Positions 1-9,137 of a DNA stretch of 64,000 nucleotides are shown here, one piece after another (the first letter of the stretch is position 1; every line of letters begins with the position of its first letter). The stretch is from Xanthomonas dyei (GTDB taxonomy: Bacteria > Pseudomonadota > Gammaproteobacteria > Xanthomonadales > Xanthomonadaceae): assembly GCF_002939865.1 (NCBI RefSeq), contig NZ_MDEE01000005.1, positions 62,001-126,000 of the forward strand, in the 5' to 3' direction. The notes beneath the pieces were generated by a model. It made no database searches, was not told the DNA's origin, and was given only the letters and a program-made list of their open reading frames with translations. The position numbers were made by a program, and so were the translations under genes.

Positions 1-1
1 C

Positions 2-115
2 GGCAGCCTGGACAGCATGGCGCGCGCGGTCGACGTCACGCTGCGCGAACTGCTGGGCGACACCCGCGTGGACGCGCTTACCGCAGCGGGCCGCTATCGG
101 CGCGATGTGTATTGA
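2..115 (+). CDS. 3' end of an unidentified gene
   Basis: The reading frame is open from the window edge and ends at TGA 113-115. It gives 37 C-terminal residues, ending GRYRRDVY. The fragment is rich in Arg, Ala and Leu with G+C-rich third positions, as expected for a native coding end. It is too short to assign to a family, and the start lies outside the window. Its stop is followed after about 40 bases by the mobile-element remnant at 153-312. Confidence 0.6.
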   Translation, partial: GSLDSMARAVDVTLRELLGDTRVDALTAAGRYRRDVY

Positions 116-152
116 ACGCAGTCATGACCATTGCGTCGCAGCCTTGTAGGGG

Positions 153-312
153 CTAAGGAACCTCTGAATAACTCATGACCCAGCGAGAGAGATTTGCAAT
201 CTGGCCTGATCACGACAATCGCCGTCGCTGAAAATCAAGCACTTGCGCGTGATTTAGTCTATTCAAGGCGTCGATCGGAAGCCTATGAAAGAGTTGTTCA
301 GAGCTTCCCTAA
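153..312. mobile_element. IS5-family-like MITE with CTAA target duplication
   Basis: The left end (157 onward, GGAACCTCTGAATAACTC) and the reverse complement of the right end (GGAAGCTCTGAACAACTC, reading back from 308) form imperfect terminal inverted repeats of about 18 bp. The 152-bp body is flanked on both sides by the same four bases, CTAA (153-156 and 309-312). This looks like a target-site duplication of the CTAR type made by IS5-family elements. No transposase reading frame fits inside, so it is either an internally deleted remnant or a MITE moved in trans. The family assignment is inferred from the target duplication, not from a search. Confidence 0.6.
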
Positions 313-345
313 CAACATGTCAAAGCCTGGTTGGTCGAGTGTGCG

Positions 346-590
346 GCGCCCTCACCGCTCGCGTGACACGCCGTGAATCCGTCCGTGGAGGCTCGGTGGC
401 GGCATCCATGCCGCCACACGGTCCCGCAAGCGGCGAGAGCACCGAACCATAGAGTTTGCTGATTGTTTTGCTGAAAGCCATGCACACCGACCATCTCGAC
501 TGGTCCTTGCCCGGCTACCGTCGCGTAAGAGCTTACAAGGACGTACTTGCAGCGTGTCCCGCGATGGTAGGCGGGCAAGGGCCCTGCAGC
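346..590 (+). repeat. Structured interspersed repeat, copy 1
   Basis: This stretch shares several blocks with 37,639-37,992, including GACACGCCGTGAATCCGTCC, the palindromic GGCGGCATCCATGCCGCC and GTCCCGCAAGCGGCGAG. A right-hand block around GCGATGGTAGGCGGGCAAGG is also shared. The central part is more diverged and shorter here than in copy 2. No coding potential is convincing in either strand. From 591 to the stop of the next gene at 735 I see nothing recognisable. Confidence 0.65.
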
Positions 591-734
591 CACGCCGCCG
601 ATCAAGCCGCAAGTCACAACCAAGCCGCAGCTCAGCCGCTCTGCATTGAAGACCTACACCATCCGCTCTGAAATAGACCAGCGCGAAGTGCTTTGCCAGC
701 CGCTTTTATTTTGACTTCGCGCATCCATCCGCCC

Positions 735-1616
735 TCAGCGGCAGCTGGCATTGCCCTCCACCGCCGGCGCCTTCATCCGGTAGATATCCAGCTGGCCCGC
801 GCGTGGTGCGCGTGCGCTGCCGGTCACCAGCAGTTCGCCCGGTTTGGCTGCATCCACCACCGGCGCAAACGTGCGCTCCTGCGGCCCGTTGAACGATAGC
901 GGCAACGGCTGGCCCTGGGCGTAGTGCCCGTTGTTGCATGCGGCCAGCAGCAACTGGCTGGGGCCATCGACTGCGCCGCGCGCCCACACCAGGCCACGCC
1001 CGTCGCCGAGCCAGGCCGCATCCAGTTCGTCGGCGGCGGTATTGATGTCGCGCAGCGGCGCAGGTGCGGTGAACGCGCGCCCGTCCCAGCGCGCCACAAA
1101 CACATCCAGGCCACCGGCGCCGCGATGGCCATCGCTGGCGAACAGCAGGCGCGTGCCGTCCAGCGACAGGCTCGGTGCGCGCTCGTTGCCGCGGCTGTTG
1201 ATCGCCGCGCCCAGCGATTGCACCGCGCCCAGGCCGCCTTGCGCATCCACTGGTACGCGGTACAGATCGCTGCCACCGGCGCCGCCGGGCCGCGATGAGG
1301 CGAACAGCAGCCAGCGTCCATCGGCACTGAACAGCGGCGTGATCTCGTCCTGGGCGGTGTTGAGCGGCAGCGGCTGCGCGTCCTGCCAACGCCCGCCGCG
1401 CAGCTGCGCCTGCCACAGGTCCCACCCCCCGACGCCGCCGGCGCGGTCGCTGGCCCAGACGATGCGCTGCCCATCCGGGCTGAGCGTGGCATGCGTCTCG
1501 TTGGCCGGCGTGGACACCACACCCATGCCTTCGATGCCGAACTCGGCAAGTCCCGACGCGGACGGGACGAAGAGTAAACTCGCCGCCAGCGCGAGCGGCG
1601 TCCATCGAAGTTGCAT
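735..1616 (-). CDS. Secreted TolB-like beta-propeller (PD40 repeat) protein
   Basis: A 293-residue protein with an N-terminal signal peptide (MQLRWTPLALAASLLFVPSASG). It is followed by repeated WD40-like/PD40 blades of the form LSxDGxRxxFASD, for example SPDGQRIVWASDRAG, SADGRWLLFASSRPG and SLDGTRLLFASDG. This arrangement is typical of the C-terminal propeller of TolB and of PD40 proteins in the periplasm or outer membrane. It lacks the N-terminal TolB domain, so it is not TolB itself. The ATG at 1616 was chosen because the signal peptide starts there; a GTG 27 bases upstream is in frame but adds only a charged tail. It is divergent from aroE across about 50 bases. Confidence 0.75.
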   Translation of the reverse strand: MQLRWTPLALAASLLFVPSASGLAEFGIEGMGVVSTPANETHATLSPDGQRIVWASDRAGGVGGWDLWQAQLRGGRWQDAQPLPLNTAQDEITPLFSADGRWLLFASSRPGGAGGSDLYRVPVDAQGGLGAVQSLGAAINSRGNERAPSLSLDGTRLLFASDGHRGAGGLDVFVARWDGRAFTAPAPLRDINTAADELDAAWLGDGRGLVWARGAVDGPSQLLLAACNNGHYAQGQPLPLSFNGPQERTFAPVVDAAKPGELLVTGSARAPRAGQLDIYRMKAPAVEGNASCR

Positions 1617-1668
1617 GCGGTGTTCCTGCTCCAAGTCGAGCACAGTCTAGTCAACCAGAGAGCGTTTC

Positions 1669-2520
1669 ATGCCCGTATCCCGTTATGCCGTGTTCGGTCA
1701 CCCTGTCGCCCATTCGCTGTCGCCGGCCATCCATGCCGACTTCGGCAAGCAGACCGGCATCGCGCTGGACTACACCGCCATCGATGCGCCGCCGGACGCG
1801 TTCGCCAGCACGCTGCAGCGCTTCGCCGACGAAGGCGGCAAGGGCGCAAACGTCACCCTGCCGTTGAAGGAGGCCGCCTTTGCGCTGGCCGCCAGCCTGA
1901 GCGATCGCGCGCAGCTGGCCGGAGCGGTGAACACGCTGGTGCGCAACGATGGCCAATGGCAGGGCGACAACACCGACGGCGTCGGCCTGGTGCGTGACCT
2001 CACCGATCGCCACGGCCTGGATCTGCGCGGTCGTCGCGTGTTGCTGCTGGGCGCCGGCGGCGCCGCACGCGGGGTGGCACCGGCGCTGCTGGATGCCGGC
2101 ATCACCGAGATGGTGGTGGTGAACCGCTCGCCCGAGCGCGCCGACGCGCTGTGCGATGCGCTGGGCGAACCCGGCCGGGTGGTGTCGCGCTACATCGAAG
2201 ACCTGCGCGAACTGGGCGACTTCGAACTGATCGTCAATGCCACTGCCGCCGGGCGCGACCGCGACGCCGGTGCGTTCTCGTTGCCGCTGGGCCTGGTCAA
2301 CAGCCTGACCGCCGCGGTGGATCTCAACTACGGCGAAACCGCCATCGCCTTCCTGGCCTGGGCACGCGCGGCGCACTGCCGTTACGCCATCGATGGCCTG
2401 GGCATGCTGGTGGAGCAGGCCGCGGAAAGTTTCGCGTTGTGGCATGGCGTACGCCCGGACACCGACCCGGTCTATGCCGCGCTGCGCGCGCGCGACGCCG
2501 TGCTGGTCAGCGCGGACTGA
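1669..2520 (+). CDS. aroE: Shikimate 5-dehydrogenase
   Basis: NADPH-dependent reduction of 3-dehydroshikimate to shikimate, step four of the aromatic amino acid pathway, in the cytoplasm. The 283-residue protein has the shikimate-binding SLSP motif at 16-19, the catalytic lysine in NVTLPLKE (Lys67) and the catalytic aspartate in GDNTDG (Asp103). The nucleotide-binding loop GAGGAARG lies near 128-135. Length matches the AroE family. The ATG follows a GAGAG-type ribosome site. Two small membrane-protein genes follow 10 bases downstream and may be cotranscribed. Confidence 0.95.
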   Translation: MPVSRYAVFGHPVAHSLSPAIHADFGKQTGIALDYTAIDAPPDAFASTLQRFADEGGKGANVTLPLKEAAFALAASLSDRAQLAGAVNTLVRNDGQWQGDNTDGVGLVRDLTDRHGLDLRGRRVLLLGAGGAARGVAPALLDAGITEMVVVNRSPERADALCDALGEPGRVVSRYIEDLRELGDFELIVNATAAGRDRDAGAFSLPLGLVNSLTAAVDLNYGETAIAFLAWARAAHCRYAIDGLGMLVEQAAESFALWHGVRPDTDPVYAALRARDAVLVSAD

Positions 2521-2530
2521 GCCGTTGGCC

Positions 2531-2884
2531 ATGACCACCACCGACATCCTGCTCAGCCTGATCACCAGCCTGCTGTCGCGGGTGCCGATGCTGATCGCCT
2601 TGTTGCTGGGGCTGGTGCTGCTGTGGCGCGCCCCGCACGGGCCGCTGCGGCGTGCCGCGCTGGCCGGGCTGTGGCTGCTGCTGGGTTGTGTGCTGGCCGA
2701 AGTGGCCTTGCAGGCGATTCCGATGCTGTTGATGCAGCAGGGCAACGTGCGCCAGATCGGTCTGGTGATGGGCGTCGGCCGCTTCGTGCTGACCGCCGTG
2801 CAAGGCGTGGGCATCGGCGTGCTGGTGTGGACCCTGGCGCGCAGCCTGCAACGGTTGCCGCCTGCTGCCGGTCCGCGCGCATGA
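2531..2884 (+). CDS. Small membrane protein, 117 residues, unknown function
   Basis: The protein is dominated by three hydrophobic segments at about residues 5-30, 38-62 and 78-103. A basic loop with RAPHGPLRR lies between the first two, consistent with an inner-membrane protein. No catalytic motif or known family is recognised. The start ATG is 10 bases after the aroE stop, and the stop overlaps the next gene as ATGA, implying translational coupling. Function is not assigned. Confidence 0.75.
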   Translation: MTTTDILLSLITSLLSRVPMLIALLLGLVLLWRAPHGPLRRAALAGLWLLLGCVLAEVALQAIPMLLMQQGNVRQIGLVMGVGRFVLTAVQGVGIGVLVWTLARSLQRLPPAAGPRA

Positions 2885-3108
2885 TTCCGCTCAAGGCGTT
2901 GGCGCTCACCCTGGTCGGGCTGATCTGTGCAGGGCAGGGCGCTTGGACGTTGCTGCATCCGCAGGCGCTGGCCACCGTCAACCGGGCCGGCCTGCTGTAC
3001 GAACGCTTCGGTCCGGCCGGTGTGGGCATCGGCATGCTGGCCGTGGGCGTGATGATGGCAGTGATCGGCCTGGTCTGGACGCGCTACGCCTGGCCGAAAC
3101 GGGCTTGA
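2881..3108 (+). CDS. Small membrane protein, 75 residues, unknown function
   Basis: Starts inside the stop of the preceding gene (ATGA overlap at 2881-2884). Two hydrophobic stretches, around residues 4-24 and 43-66, flank a polar linker containing LLYERFGPAG; the protein ends in a basic tail WPKRA. This looks like a two-helix membrane protein, perhaps acting with its upstream partner. I do not recognise the family. The 268 bases that follow, up to dinG, hold nothing convincing. Confidence 0.7.
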   Translation: MIPLKALALTLVGLICAGQGAWTLLHPQALATVNRAGLLYERFGPAGVGIGMLAVGVMMAVIGLVWTRYAWPKRA

Positions 3109-3376
3109 TCGCACTGTTCTGAACGTCTGGCGGTGCGTGGCGGTCGCCGGGCTTCAAGCGCGGCTCCGCAGCGCTGCGTGGCATTCGCAACGACCAGCAT
3201 TGCTCGACAACCACAAGCGCAGCGAGCACGCAGGCGCCTAGCGCAGCATTCGCCTTCACCCGCCGACGCCCGCCACAAGCGCTGGTCCCGGGTGATCCAA
3301 CGGCAGCCGACAAACAGGTTCAGCTGCCGCGCGTATCGGTCGCAGGCGCTGCGCCGGTCCGTGCGAAAATAGCGCG

Positions 3377-5509
3377 ATGAGTGACCTTGTCCCACCGGCT
3401 GCGCCGTCCGCGCCCGTCCCCGCCCAGCGTGTGCTGACCGACCCGATCAAGGCCGGCATCCGCGACGCTTACGCCAAGCTGCAGGCCAATACGCCCGGCT
3501 TTGCCACCCGCCGCGCGCAGAGCCAGATGATCGGCCTGGTCTCGCGTGCGCTGGCCACCTCCGGCGGCATCGGCATCGCCGAGGCGCCCACCGGGGTGGG
3601 CAAGAGCCTGGGCTATCTCACCGCCGGCGTGCCGATCGCCTTGGCGACCAAGAAAAAACTGGTGATCAGCACTGGCACCGTGGCGCTGCAGTCGCAGCTG
3701 GTGGAGCGCGATATCCCGGCCTTCCTCAAGGCCACCGGTCTGGAAGCGACCGTGGCATTGGCCAAGGGCCGCACCCGCTATCTGTGCACGCGCAATGCCG
3801 CCGAGCTGGAAGGCGACACCAGCCAGAACGCCATGTTCGAAGACGAGCAGGCGCTCTACGATCGCCCGCTCAGCCCCGTCGATGCCGATCTGGCCAAACG
3901 GCTGGCCAAGGCCTACGCCGCGCGCACCTGGAACGGCGACCTGGACGATGCCCCCGAGCAGGTCTCGGTGCCGTTGCGCATGCGCATCACCACGCCCGCC
4001 TCCGGCTGTGCGGGGCGTCGCTGCAGTTATGCCGCGCAATGCCCGGTGCTCAAGGCACGCACCGATGTGCGCGAAGCGCAGATCGTGGTCACCAACCACG
4101 CCTTGCTGCTGTCCTCGCTGTCGCTGGGCGATGCCGAAAACGGCCAGCCGCTGATCGCGCCGCCATCGGACATGTTGCTGGTGCTCGACGAAGGCCATCA
4201 CATCGCCGGCGTGGCCATCGACCAGGGCGCGGCCAATCTGCCGCTGGACGAGATGGCCAAGCGCACGGGCCGCATGCAGATTCTCATCGCCGCCGCGTAC
4301 CGCGCGGTGGACAAGGACAAGATCGGCAACCTGCTGCCCAACGAAGCCATCGAGGTGGCCGCGCGGGTGTCCAAACTGCTCAAGGCCTTCCATGCCGACG
4401 TCGAGCGTGTGTGGAAGCCCGAGCCCGGCGAGCGCGACCCGTTGTGGCGTGCTGCCAACGGCAAGTTGCCGCCGCAGTGGGGCCCGGCCATCGAAGAGCT
4501 TGGCGAAGAAACCCGCGCGCTGTTCAACTGGGTGCATGCCGCGCACAGTGCGATCGCCAAGGGCAAGCAGGACGATGCCGCACGCGAACGGCTGCAACGC
4601 AACCTGGGCCTGGCGCTGGAAATGGCCGAGCAGCAGCACAATCTGTGGGGCGGCTGGCGGCGCGAAGACAAGGAAGGGCAGCCGCCGATGGCGCGCTGGA
4701 TCACGCTGTCGCGCGACGGCGATCTGATCTGCCACTGCTCGCCGGTGTCGGCCGCGCAAGTGCTGCGCACGATGATCTGGAACGAAGTGGATTCGGTGGT
4801 GATGACCTCGGCCACGCTCACCGGCGGTGGCGATTTCCAATCCTTCGCCATCGACAACGGCCTGCCCGATCACGCCGAAATGGCCTCGCTGGCCTCGCCA
4901 TTCGACCTGCCCAATCAGGCCGAACTGATCGTTCCCAATTTTCCGGTCACCCCGGACGACCGCGAAGGGCATCCCAAGGAAGTGGCCAAGTATCTGGTGC
5001 GCGAACTGGATTGGAACGCCAAGGGCAGCATCGTGCTGTTCACCTCGCGCTGGAAGATGGAGAAGGTCGCCGACCTGATGCCGCTGGCGCAGCGCAACCG
5101 TGTGCTGGTGCAGGGCGAAGGCAACAAGTCGCAATTGATCACCGAACACATGCGCCGCATCGCTGCTGGCGAAGGCTCGGTGTTGTTCGGTTTGAATTCC
5201 TTTGGCGAAGGCCTGGACCTGCCCGGCGATGCCTGCACCACGGTGGTCATCACCCAGGTGCCGTTCGCGGTGCCGACCGACCCGCAGACCTCGACCTTGA
5301 GCGAATGGCTGGAAAGTCGCGGCCACAACGCGTTCAACCTGATTGCGATTCCGCATGCGCTACGCACGCTCACCCAGTTTGCAGGGCGGCTGATCCGCAG
5401 CTCCAACGACCACGGCCGCGTGATCATTCTCGACTCGCGCCTGCTCACGCGTCGCTATGGCAAACGCATCATCGATGCCTTGCCGCCGTTCAAGCGGGTG
5501 ATCGGCTAG
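3377..5509 (+). CDS. dinG: ATP-dependent DNA helicase DinG (XPD/Rad3-like)
   Basis: A 710-residue superfamily-2 helicase that unwinds 5'-tailed duplexes, D-loops and R-loops during repair. Walker A is APTGVGKS near residues 69-76, and the DEAH-type Walker B reads LVLDEGHH. Between them four cysteines (one in RYLCTRN, then CAGRRC and AAQCP) fit the iron-sulphur cluster of DinG/XPD helicases. The C-terminal helicase motifs include LFGLNSFGEGLDLPG and the arginine-rich AGRLIRS. Length is usual for the family. It stands alone, and its end marks the left border of the accessory island. Confidence 0.93.
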   Translation: MSDLVPPAAPSAPVPAQRVLTDPIKAGIRDAYAKLQANTPGFATRRAQSQMIGLVSRALATSGGIGIAEAPTGVGKSLGYLTAGVPIALATKKKLVISTGTVALQSQLVERDIPAFLKATGLEATVALAKGRTRYLCTRNAAELEGDTSQNAMFEDEQALYDRPLSPVDADLAKRLAKAYAARTWNGDLDDAPEQVSVPLRMRITTPASGCAGRRCSYAAQCPVLKARTDVREAQIVVTNHALLLSSLSLGDAENGQPLIAPPSDMLLVLDEGHHIAGVAIDQGAANLPLDEMAKRTGRMQILIAAAYRAVDKDKIGNLLPNEAIEVAARVSKLLKAFHADVERVWKPEPGERDPLWRAANGKLPPQWGPAIEELGEETRALFNWVHAAHSAIAKGKQDDAARERLQRNLGLALEMAEQQHNLWGGWRREDKEGQPPMARWITLSRDGDLICHCSPVSAAQVLRTMIWNEVDSVVMTSATLTGGGDFQSFAIDNGLPDHAEMASLASPFDLPNQAELIVPNFPVTPDDREGHPKEVAKYLVRELDWNAKGSIVLFTSRWKMEKVADLMPLAQRNRVLVQGEGNKSQLITEHMRRIAAGEGSVLFGLNSFGEGLDLPGDACTTVVITQVPFAVPTDPQTSTLSEWLESRGHNAFNLIAIPHALRTLTQFAGRLIRSSNDHGRVIILDSRLLTRRYGKRIIDALPPFKRVIG

Positions 5510-5545
5510 TTGGGCTTGCCATGGATCTGTTCCACACATAGGTCG

Positions 5546-5567
5546 CCATAACGGCATGGCGTTATGC
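5546..5567. promoter_or_regulatory. Imperfect palindrome upstream of the RiPP operon
   Basis: The 22 bases CCATAACGGCATGGCGTTATGC match their own reverse complement at 18 of 22 positions, with arms around ATAACG/CGTTAT. The site is about 90 bases before the first gene of the export/RiPP cluster. It could be an operator or a short hairpin. No regulator is encoded inside the cluster, so the ligand is unknown. Confidence 0.35.
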
Positions 5568-5654
5568 GACGCAGTGCGCTTTACCGCGTTTGTTTTGCTG
5601 ATTAACTGAGCCTGAAGAAAATAGGCGTAGGTCGCAGCGAAGCAGGGAGTGCAC

Positions 5655-6935
5655 ATGCCAGGTGGGTTCTTCAGGGAAGAAGTCTTACGCGCCCGCCGCG
5701 ATGCGTGGCTTGTACCAGTGCGTCTTCAGGCGCCGAAGTTCGGTTGGCCGTTGTTTGCTATTGCGCTAGTTCTTATTGCTGCCGTGTTTGGGCTGCTTTG
5801 CCTCGGAAGTTTTACGCGGCACGAAGCGGTCAACGGCGCGCTAGTACCGGACCGTGGTCTGCTGACCTTGACACCACTCAGTGCCGGCATCGTCTCCAAC
5901 GCATTCGTTGCAGAGGGGGCGACGGTGCGGGCGGGCGAGCCGATAGTGGAAATTTCCGGAGAGCAGGACAGCACATCACTTGGTGACACCCAAGCATCGG
6001 TAATTTCGCAGCTGCAGATCAAGCGTGGTCGCCTGAATGCAGATCTGCAGGCCCAGAATCAGCTCTACGATGCCCAGCAGCGCGATCTGCGTCGCCGCGT
6101 AACCCTGCTTGAAGCGCAGATGGATAACACTGCCGACCAGATTCGCTTGCAACGCCAGCGCACAGAGAGTGCGCATCGACTCTACGAACAGTGGGTGAGC
6201 GCTGCAGAAAAGGGAATATTGACCAAGGTTCAATTGCTGCAGCAGCAAGACATTGCCATCCAGAATCAGGGGCAACTCAAAGAGTTGCAGAAACATGCGT
6301 TGGATCTGCGTGTTGAGCATTCTCAACTCCAGTCGCAGCTTGAACAAAACCCTGCAACCTTGGAAGCAAAGCGTAACGAGATCGCTAGGCAGATCGCAGA
6401 TGTCGCCCAATCCCTCTCGGAAACCGAGGCGCGCCGCTCGGTGGTGTTGCGTGCGCCGACCGACGGAATCGTCACAAACCTGCTTGTGCACGTAGGGCAA
6501 CCGGTCGGTGCGCAACAGCCTCTGATCACCTTGTTACCCAAGGGCATCAAGTTACGGGCTGAGCTGTGGGTGCCATCTAAGGCGATTGGATTCGTAGCAC
6601 GCGGCGATCGCGTACTGCTGCGCTATCAAGCATTCCCTTATCAGAAGTTCGGCCGCCATGCAGGGCGCGTAGTTGAAGTCTCTCGTAGCGCGATCACCTC
6701 CAAGGAAGTGTCATCGCTGCTAGGGCAGCAGATCGATGATGCTCGCTATCGTGTGGTGGTCGAGCTGGAACATCAGCACATCGTGGCTAACGGAAGAAAG
6801 GAGTCGCTTCGTCCCGGCATGGTGCTTGACGCAGATATCCTGCTTGAGAAGCGTCGGTTGATCGAATGGATGTTTGAACCTGTCTACGAAATGACGGCGC
6901 GCCTCTCCGATGATTCGGCTGGGCAGCGCGGATGA
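5655..6935 (+). CDS. HlyD-family membrane-fusion protein of the RiPP exporter
   Basis: The periplasmic adaptor of a type I peptide exporter, linking the inner-membrane ABC transporter to an outer-membrane channel. The 426-residue protein has one N-terminal membrane helix (about 26-50). A lipoyl/beta-barrel half with GEPIVEISG follows, then a long Gln/Leu-rich coiled coil (about 110-250) and the second lipoyl half with VLRAPTDGIVTNLLVHVGQPV. ATG 5655 is preferred over the upstream GTG because GGGAG sits five bases before it. It overlaps the ABC gene by ATGA. No TolC is in the cluster, so a chromosomal outer-membrane channel must be borrowed. Codon use is more A/T-tolerant than in dinG or katB. 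Confidence 0.88.
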   Translation: MPGGFFREEVLRARRDAWLVPVRLQAPKFGWPLFAIALVLIAAVFGLLCLGSFTRHEAVNGALVPDRGLLTLTPLSAGIVSNAFVAEGATVRAGEPIVEISGEQDSTSLGDTQASVISQLQIKRGRLNADLQAQNQLYDAQQRDLRRRVTLLEAQMDNTADQIRLQRQRTESAHRLYEQWVSAAEKGILTKVQLLQQQDIAIQNQGQLKELQKHALDLRVEHSQLQSQLEQNPATLEAKRNEIARQIADVAQSLSETEARRSVVLRAPTDGIVTNLLVHVGQPVGAQQPLITLLPKGIKLRAELWVPSKAIGFVARGDRVLLRYQAFPYQKFGRHAGRVVEVSRSAITSKEVSSLLGQQIDDARYRVVVELEHQHIVANGRKESLRPGMVLDADILLEKRRLIEWMFEPVYEMTARLSDDSAGQRG

Positions 6936-9118
6936 TCGACACCACGTCCGTTCACCAGCTGCTGTCGAATCGTGCGCATATCGTCCCGATCATGCAGACC
7001 GAGGCGGCCGAGTGTGGTCTTGCCTGCTTGGTCATGATTGCCCGCTATCACGGCGATAAAATCGATCTTGCGCAGGTTAGGCGGCGTTTCAACATCTCGC
7101 TCAGAGGTGTGCGCCTTGAGCGATTAGTACAGATCGGGCGCGCCATGGGGCTAGATGTCCGCGCTATGCGGGCCGAGCCTGGATATCTGAAAGAGCTTAG
7201 GCAACCCTGCATCCTGCACTGGGATATGTCGCATTTCGTCGTGCTGGAGCACGTCGTACGGGGCGTGGCACTGCTTCACGATCCTGCACGAGGGACGCTA
7301 CGGTTGCCGATGACAGAGCTCGGCAAACATTTCACCGGCGTTTTGCTGGAATTGCAGCCTGGTGCGAGCTTCGAGCCTTCGGTCGAAACGCCAGCGTTGT
7401 CGTTGCGCGCGCTCACCGGACGCATTTTCGGACTCAAGCGCGGGTTGGTGCAGATATTCGGACTGGCATTGGCGATCGAAGCGCTGACGCTGCTGTTGCC
7501 CTTTCAGATGCAGTGGGTCATCGACCATGTGCTGGTTTCGGCAGACATGCCGCTGCTCAAGATACTGACCATCGCCTTTCTGTTGACCGTCGTCTTCCAG
7601 ACGGTTCTCATGCTCGCGCGCAGCTGGGTGGTCAGCTGGCTTGGCGCATCGTTGAACACACAATGGATCACCAATCTGTTCGGCCACTTGCTGCGGCTTC
7701 CACTGGAGTATTTTGAAAAGCGGCATATGGGTGATGTGCTGTCGCGCTTTTCTTCGTTGAAGTCCATCCAGACGACGTTGACCGGCAGCTTCGTCGAGGC
7801 ACTGCTCAACGGTCTGACCGGATGCCTGGCAGTGGCAGTCCTGCTGGCCTATAGCCCTGCACTCACGGGCTTGGTGCTGGCCGGCTTCGGCGTGTATCTC
7901 GGTTTGCGTCTGGCGTTCTATCGACTCCAGTTTGTGGTCAGCCGCGATCAGCTCACTTATGCCGCACGTCAGCAAAGCGAGCTGATGGAGTCGGTAAGGG
8001 GCATTCAAGCGATCAAGCTGGCCAACAAGCAGGGGCTGCGTCAAGGCAGATTGTTCGGTGCCACCGCGCAAAGTGTGCGCCTGGAAATGCAATCGCAACG
8101 CTTCGGCCTTGCATTCAACGCGCTCAATCAAGGTCTGTTTGGAACGCAGAGGGTGTTCCTGATTGCCATCGGCGGCTATCTGGCAATGACAGGGACGCTG
8201 TCTGCAGGCATGTTGGTCGCCTTCCTGGCCTTTGCAGATCTTTTTACCAGCAGGGCTGCGAGTCTGGTCGACAAGTTCATCGAGCTCAAGATGTTGCGCC
8301 TGCATGCCGAGCGGATCGCCGATATCGCCACAACTGCGCCAGAGCTAGACGAAATCTCAAGCTATAGCGGCCCGGAGCCGGTTCCCGAGATTCGCGTGAA
8401 AGGGCTGAGTTTTCGTTATTCTGACGACGATCCCTGGGTCATACGCAATCTTGACCTGCACATCGAAGCGGGTGAGTCGGTCGCTATCGTGGGCCCGAGC
8501 GGATGCGGCAAGTCGACATTCGCCAAGTTGTTGCTGGGCCTGATCGAGCCGACTGAGGGCACCATCGAGGTCGGTGGCGTCGATATCCGCAAGTTTGGGC
8601 TAGAGAATTACCGGGCAATGGTCTCTGCAGTCATGCAGGACGATCAGCTGTTTGCGGGATCGCTGGCCGATAACATCGCTTTCTTCGATCCTGAATCGAA
8701 TATCGAGCGGATCGCCAGTGCCGCGCAGTTGGCAGCGATCCACGACGATATCGCGCGGATGCCCATGGGATACGAATCGCTCGTCGGCGACATGGGCTCG
8801 ATTCTGTCGGGGGGGCAACGTCAGCGCGTCATCCTGGCACGTGCCCTGTATCGCCAACCAAAGATTCTGGTGCTGGACGAAGCAACCAGTCATCTGGATT
8901 CCACCAGGGACCAGGTCGTCAACGCTCATATCAAAGCGATGAAAATGACCAGGATCATCATCGCGCATCGCCAGGAAACGATCGCCTCTGCCGATCGCAG
9001 GATATCGCTTGTTGCCGAGTCGGGTGACAAGCCGGGCAGCCGTCATGGTGCCGACAGACTTGATGCCGGTCACGGCATCGAGAAGTGCGTCGGCAATCTC
9101 GCCGACGAACTACCCTGA
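6932..9118 (+). CDS. C39 peptidase-containing ABC exporter (PCAT)
   Basis: A single 728-residue protein that removes leader peptides at a double-glycine-type site and exports the product. The N-terminal C39 protease domain has its catalytic cysteine in QTEAAECG (Cys28), the histidine in HFVVLEH and the aspartate in LLHDPARG, so the triad looks intact. Six hydrophobic segments of an ABC membrane domain follow (about 165-440). The ATPase has Walker A GPSGCGKST (521-529), signature LSGGQRQR and Walker B ILVLDEATSHLD. It resembles CvaB-like and NHLP-type bacteriocin exporters. The gene overlaps the adaptor by four bases and ends 19 bases before the precursor peptide, which makes that peptide its likely substrate. 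Confidence 0.93.
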   Translation: MIDTTSVHQLLSNRAHIVPIMQTEAAECGLACLVMIARYHGDKIDLAQVRRRFNISLRGVRLERLVQIGRAMGLDVRAMRAEPGYLKELRQPCILHWDMSHFVVLEHVVRGVALLHDPARGTLRLPMTELGKHFTGVLLELQPGASFEPSVETPALSLRALTGRIFGLKRGLVQIFGLALAIEALTLLLPFQMQWVIDHVLVSADMPLLKILTIAFLLTVVFQTVLMLARSWVVSWLGASLNTQWITNLFGHLLRLPLEYFEKRHMGDVLSRFSSLKSIQTTLTGSFVEALLNGLTGCLAVAVLLAYSPALTGLVLAGFGVYLGLRLAFYRLQFVVSRDQLTYAARQQSELMESVRGIQAIKLANKQGLRQGRLFGATAQSVRLEMQSQRFGLAFNALNQGLFGTQRVFLIAIGGYLAMTGTLSAGMLVAFLAFADLFTSRAASLVDKFIELKMLRLHAERIADIATTAPELDEISSYSGPEPVPEIRVKGLSFRYSDDDPWVIRNLDLHIEAGESVAIVGPSGCGKSTFAKLLLGLIEPTEGTIEVGGVDIRKFGLENYRAMVSAVMQDDQLFAGSLADNIAFFDPESNIERIASAAQLAAIHDDIARMPMGYESLVGDMGSILSGGQRQRVILARALYRQPKILVLDEATSHLDSTRDQVVNAHIKAMKMTRIIIAHRQETIASADRRISLVAESGDKPGSRHGADRLDAGHGIEKCVGNLADELP

Positions 9119-9137
9119 AGCAGCCAAGGAGTAAGGA

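Noticed and set aside
3320-5356. A 678-codon minus-strand frame opposite dinG
   Set aside because: Antisense shadow of a helicase whose motifs are all intact. No ribosome site or recognisable domain.
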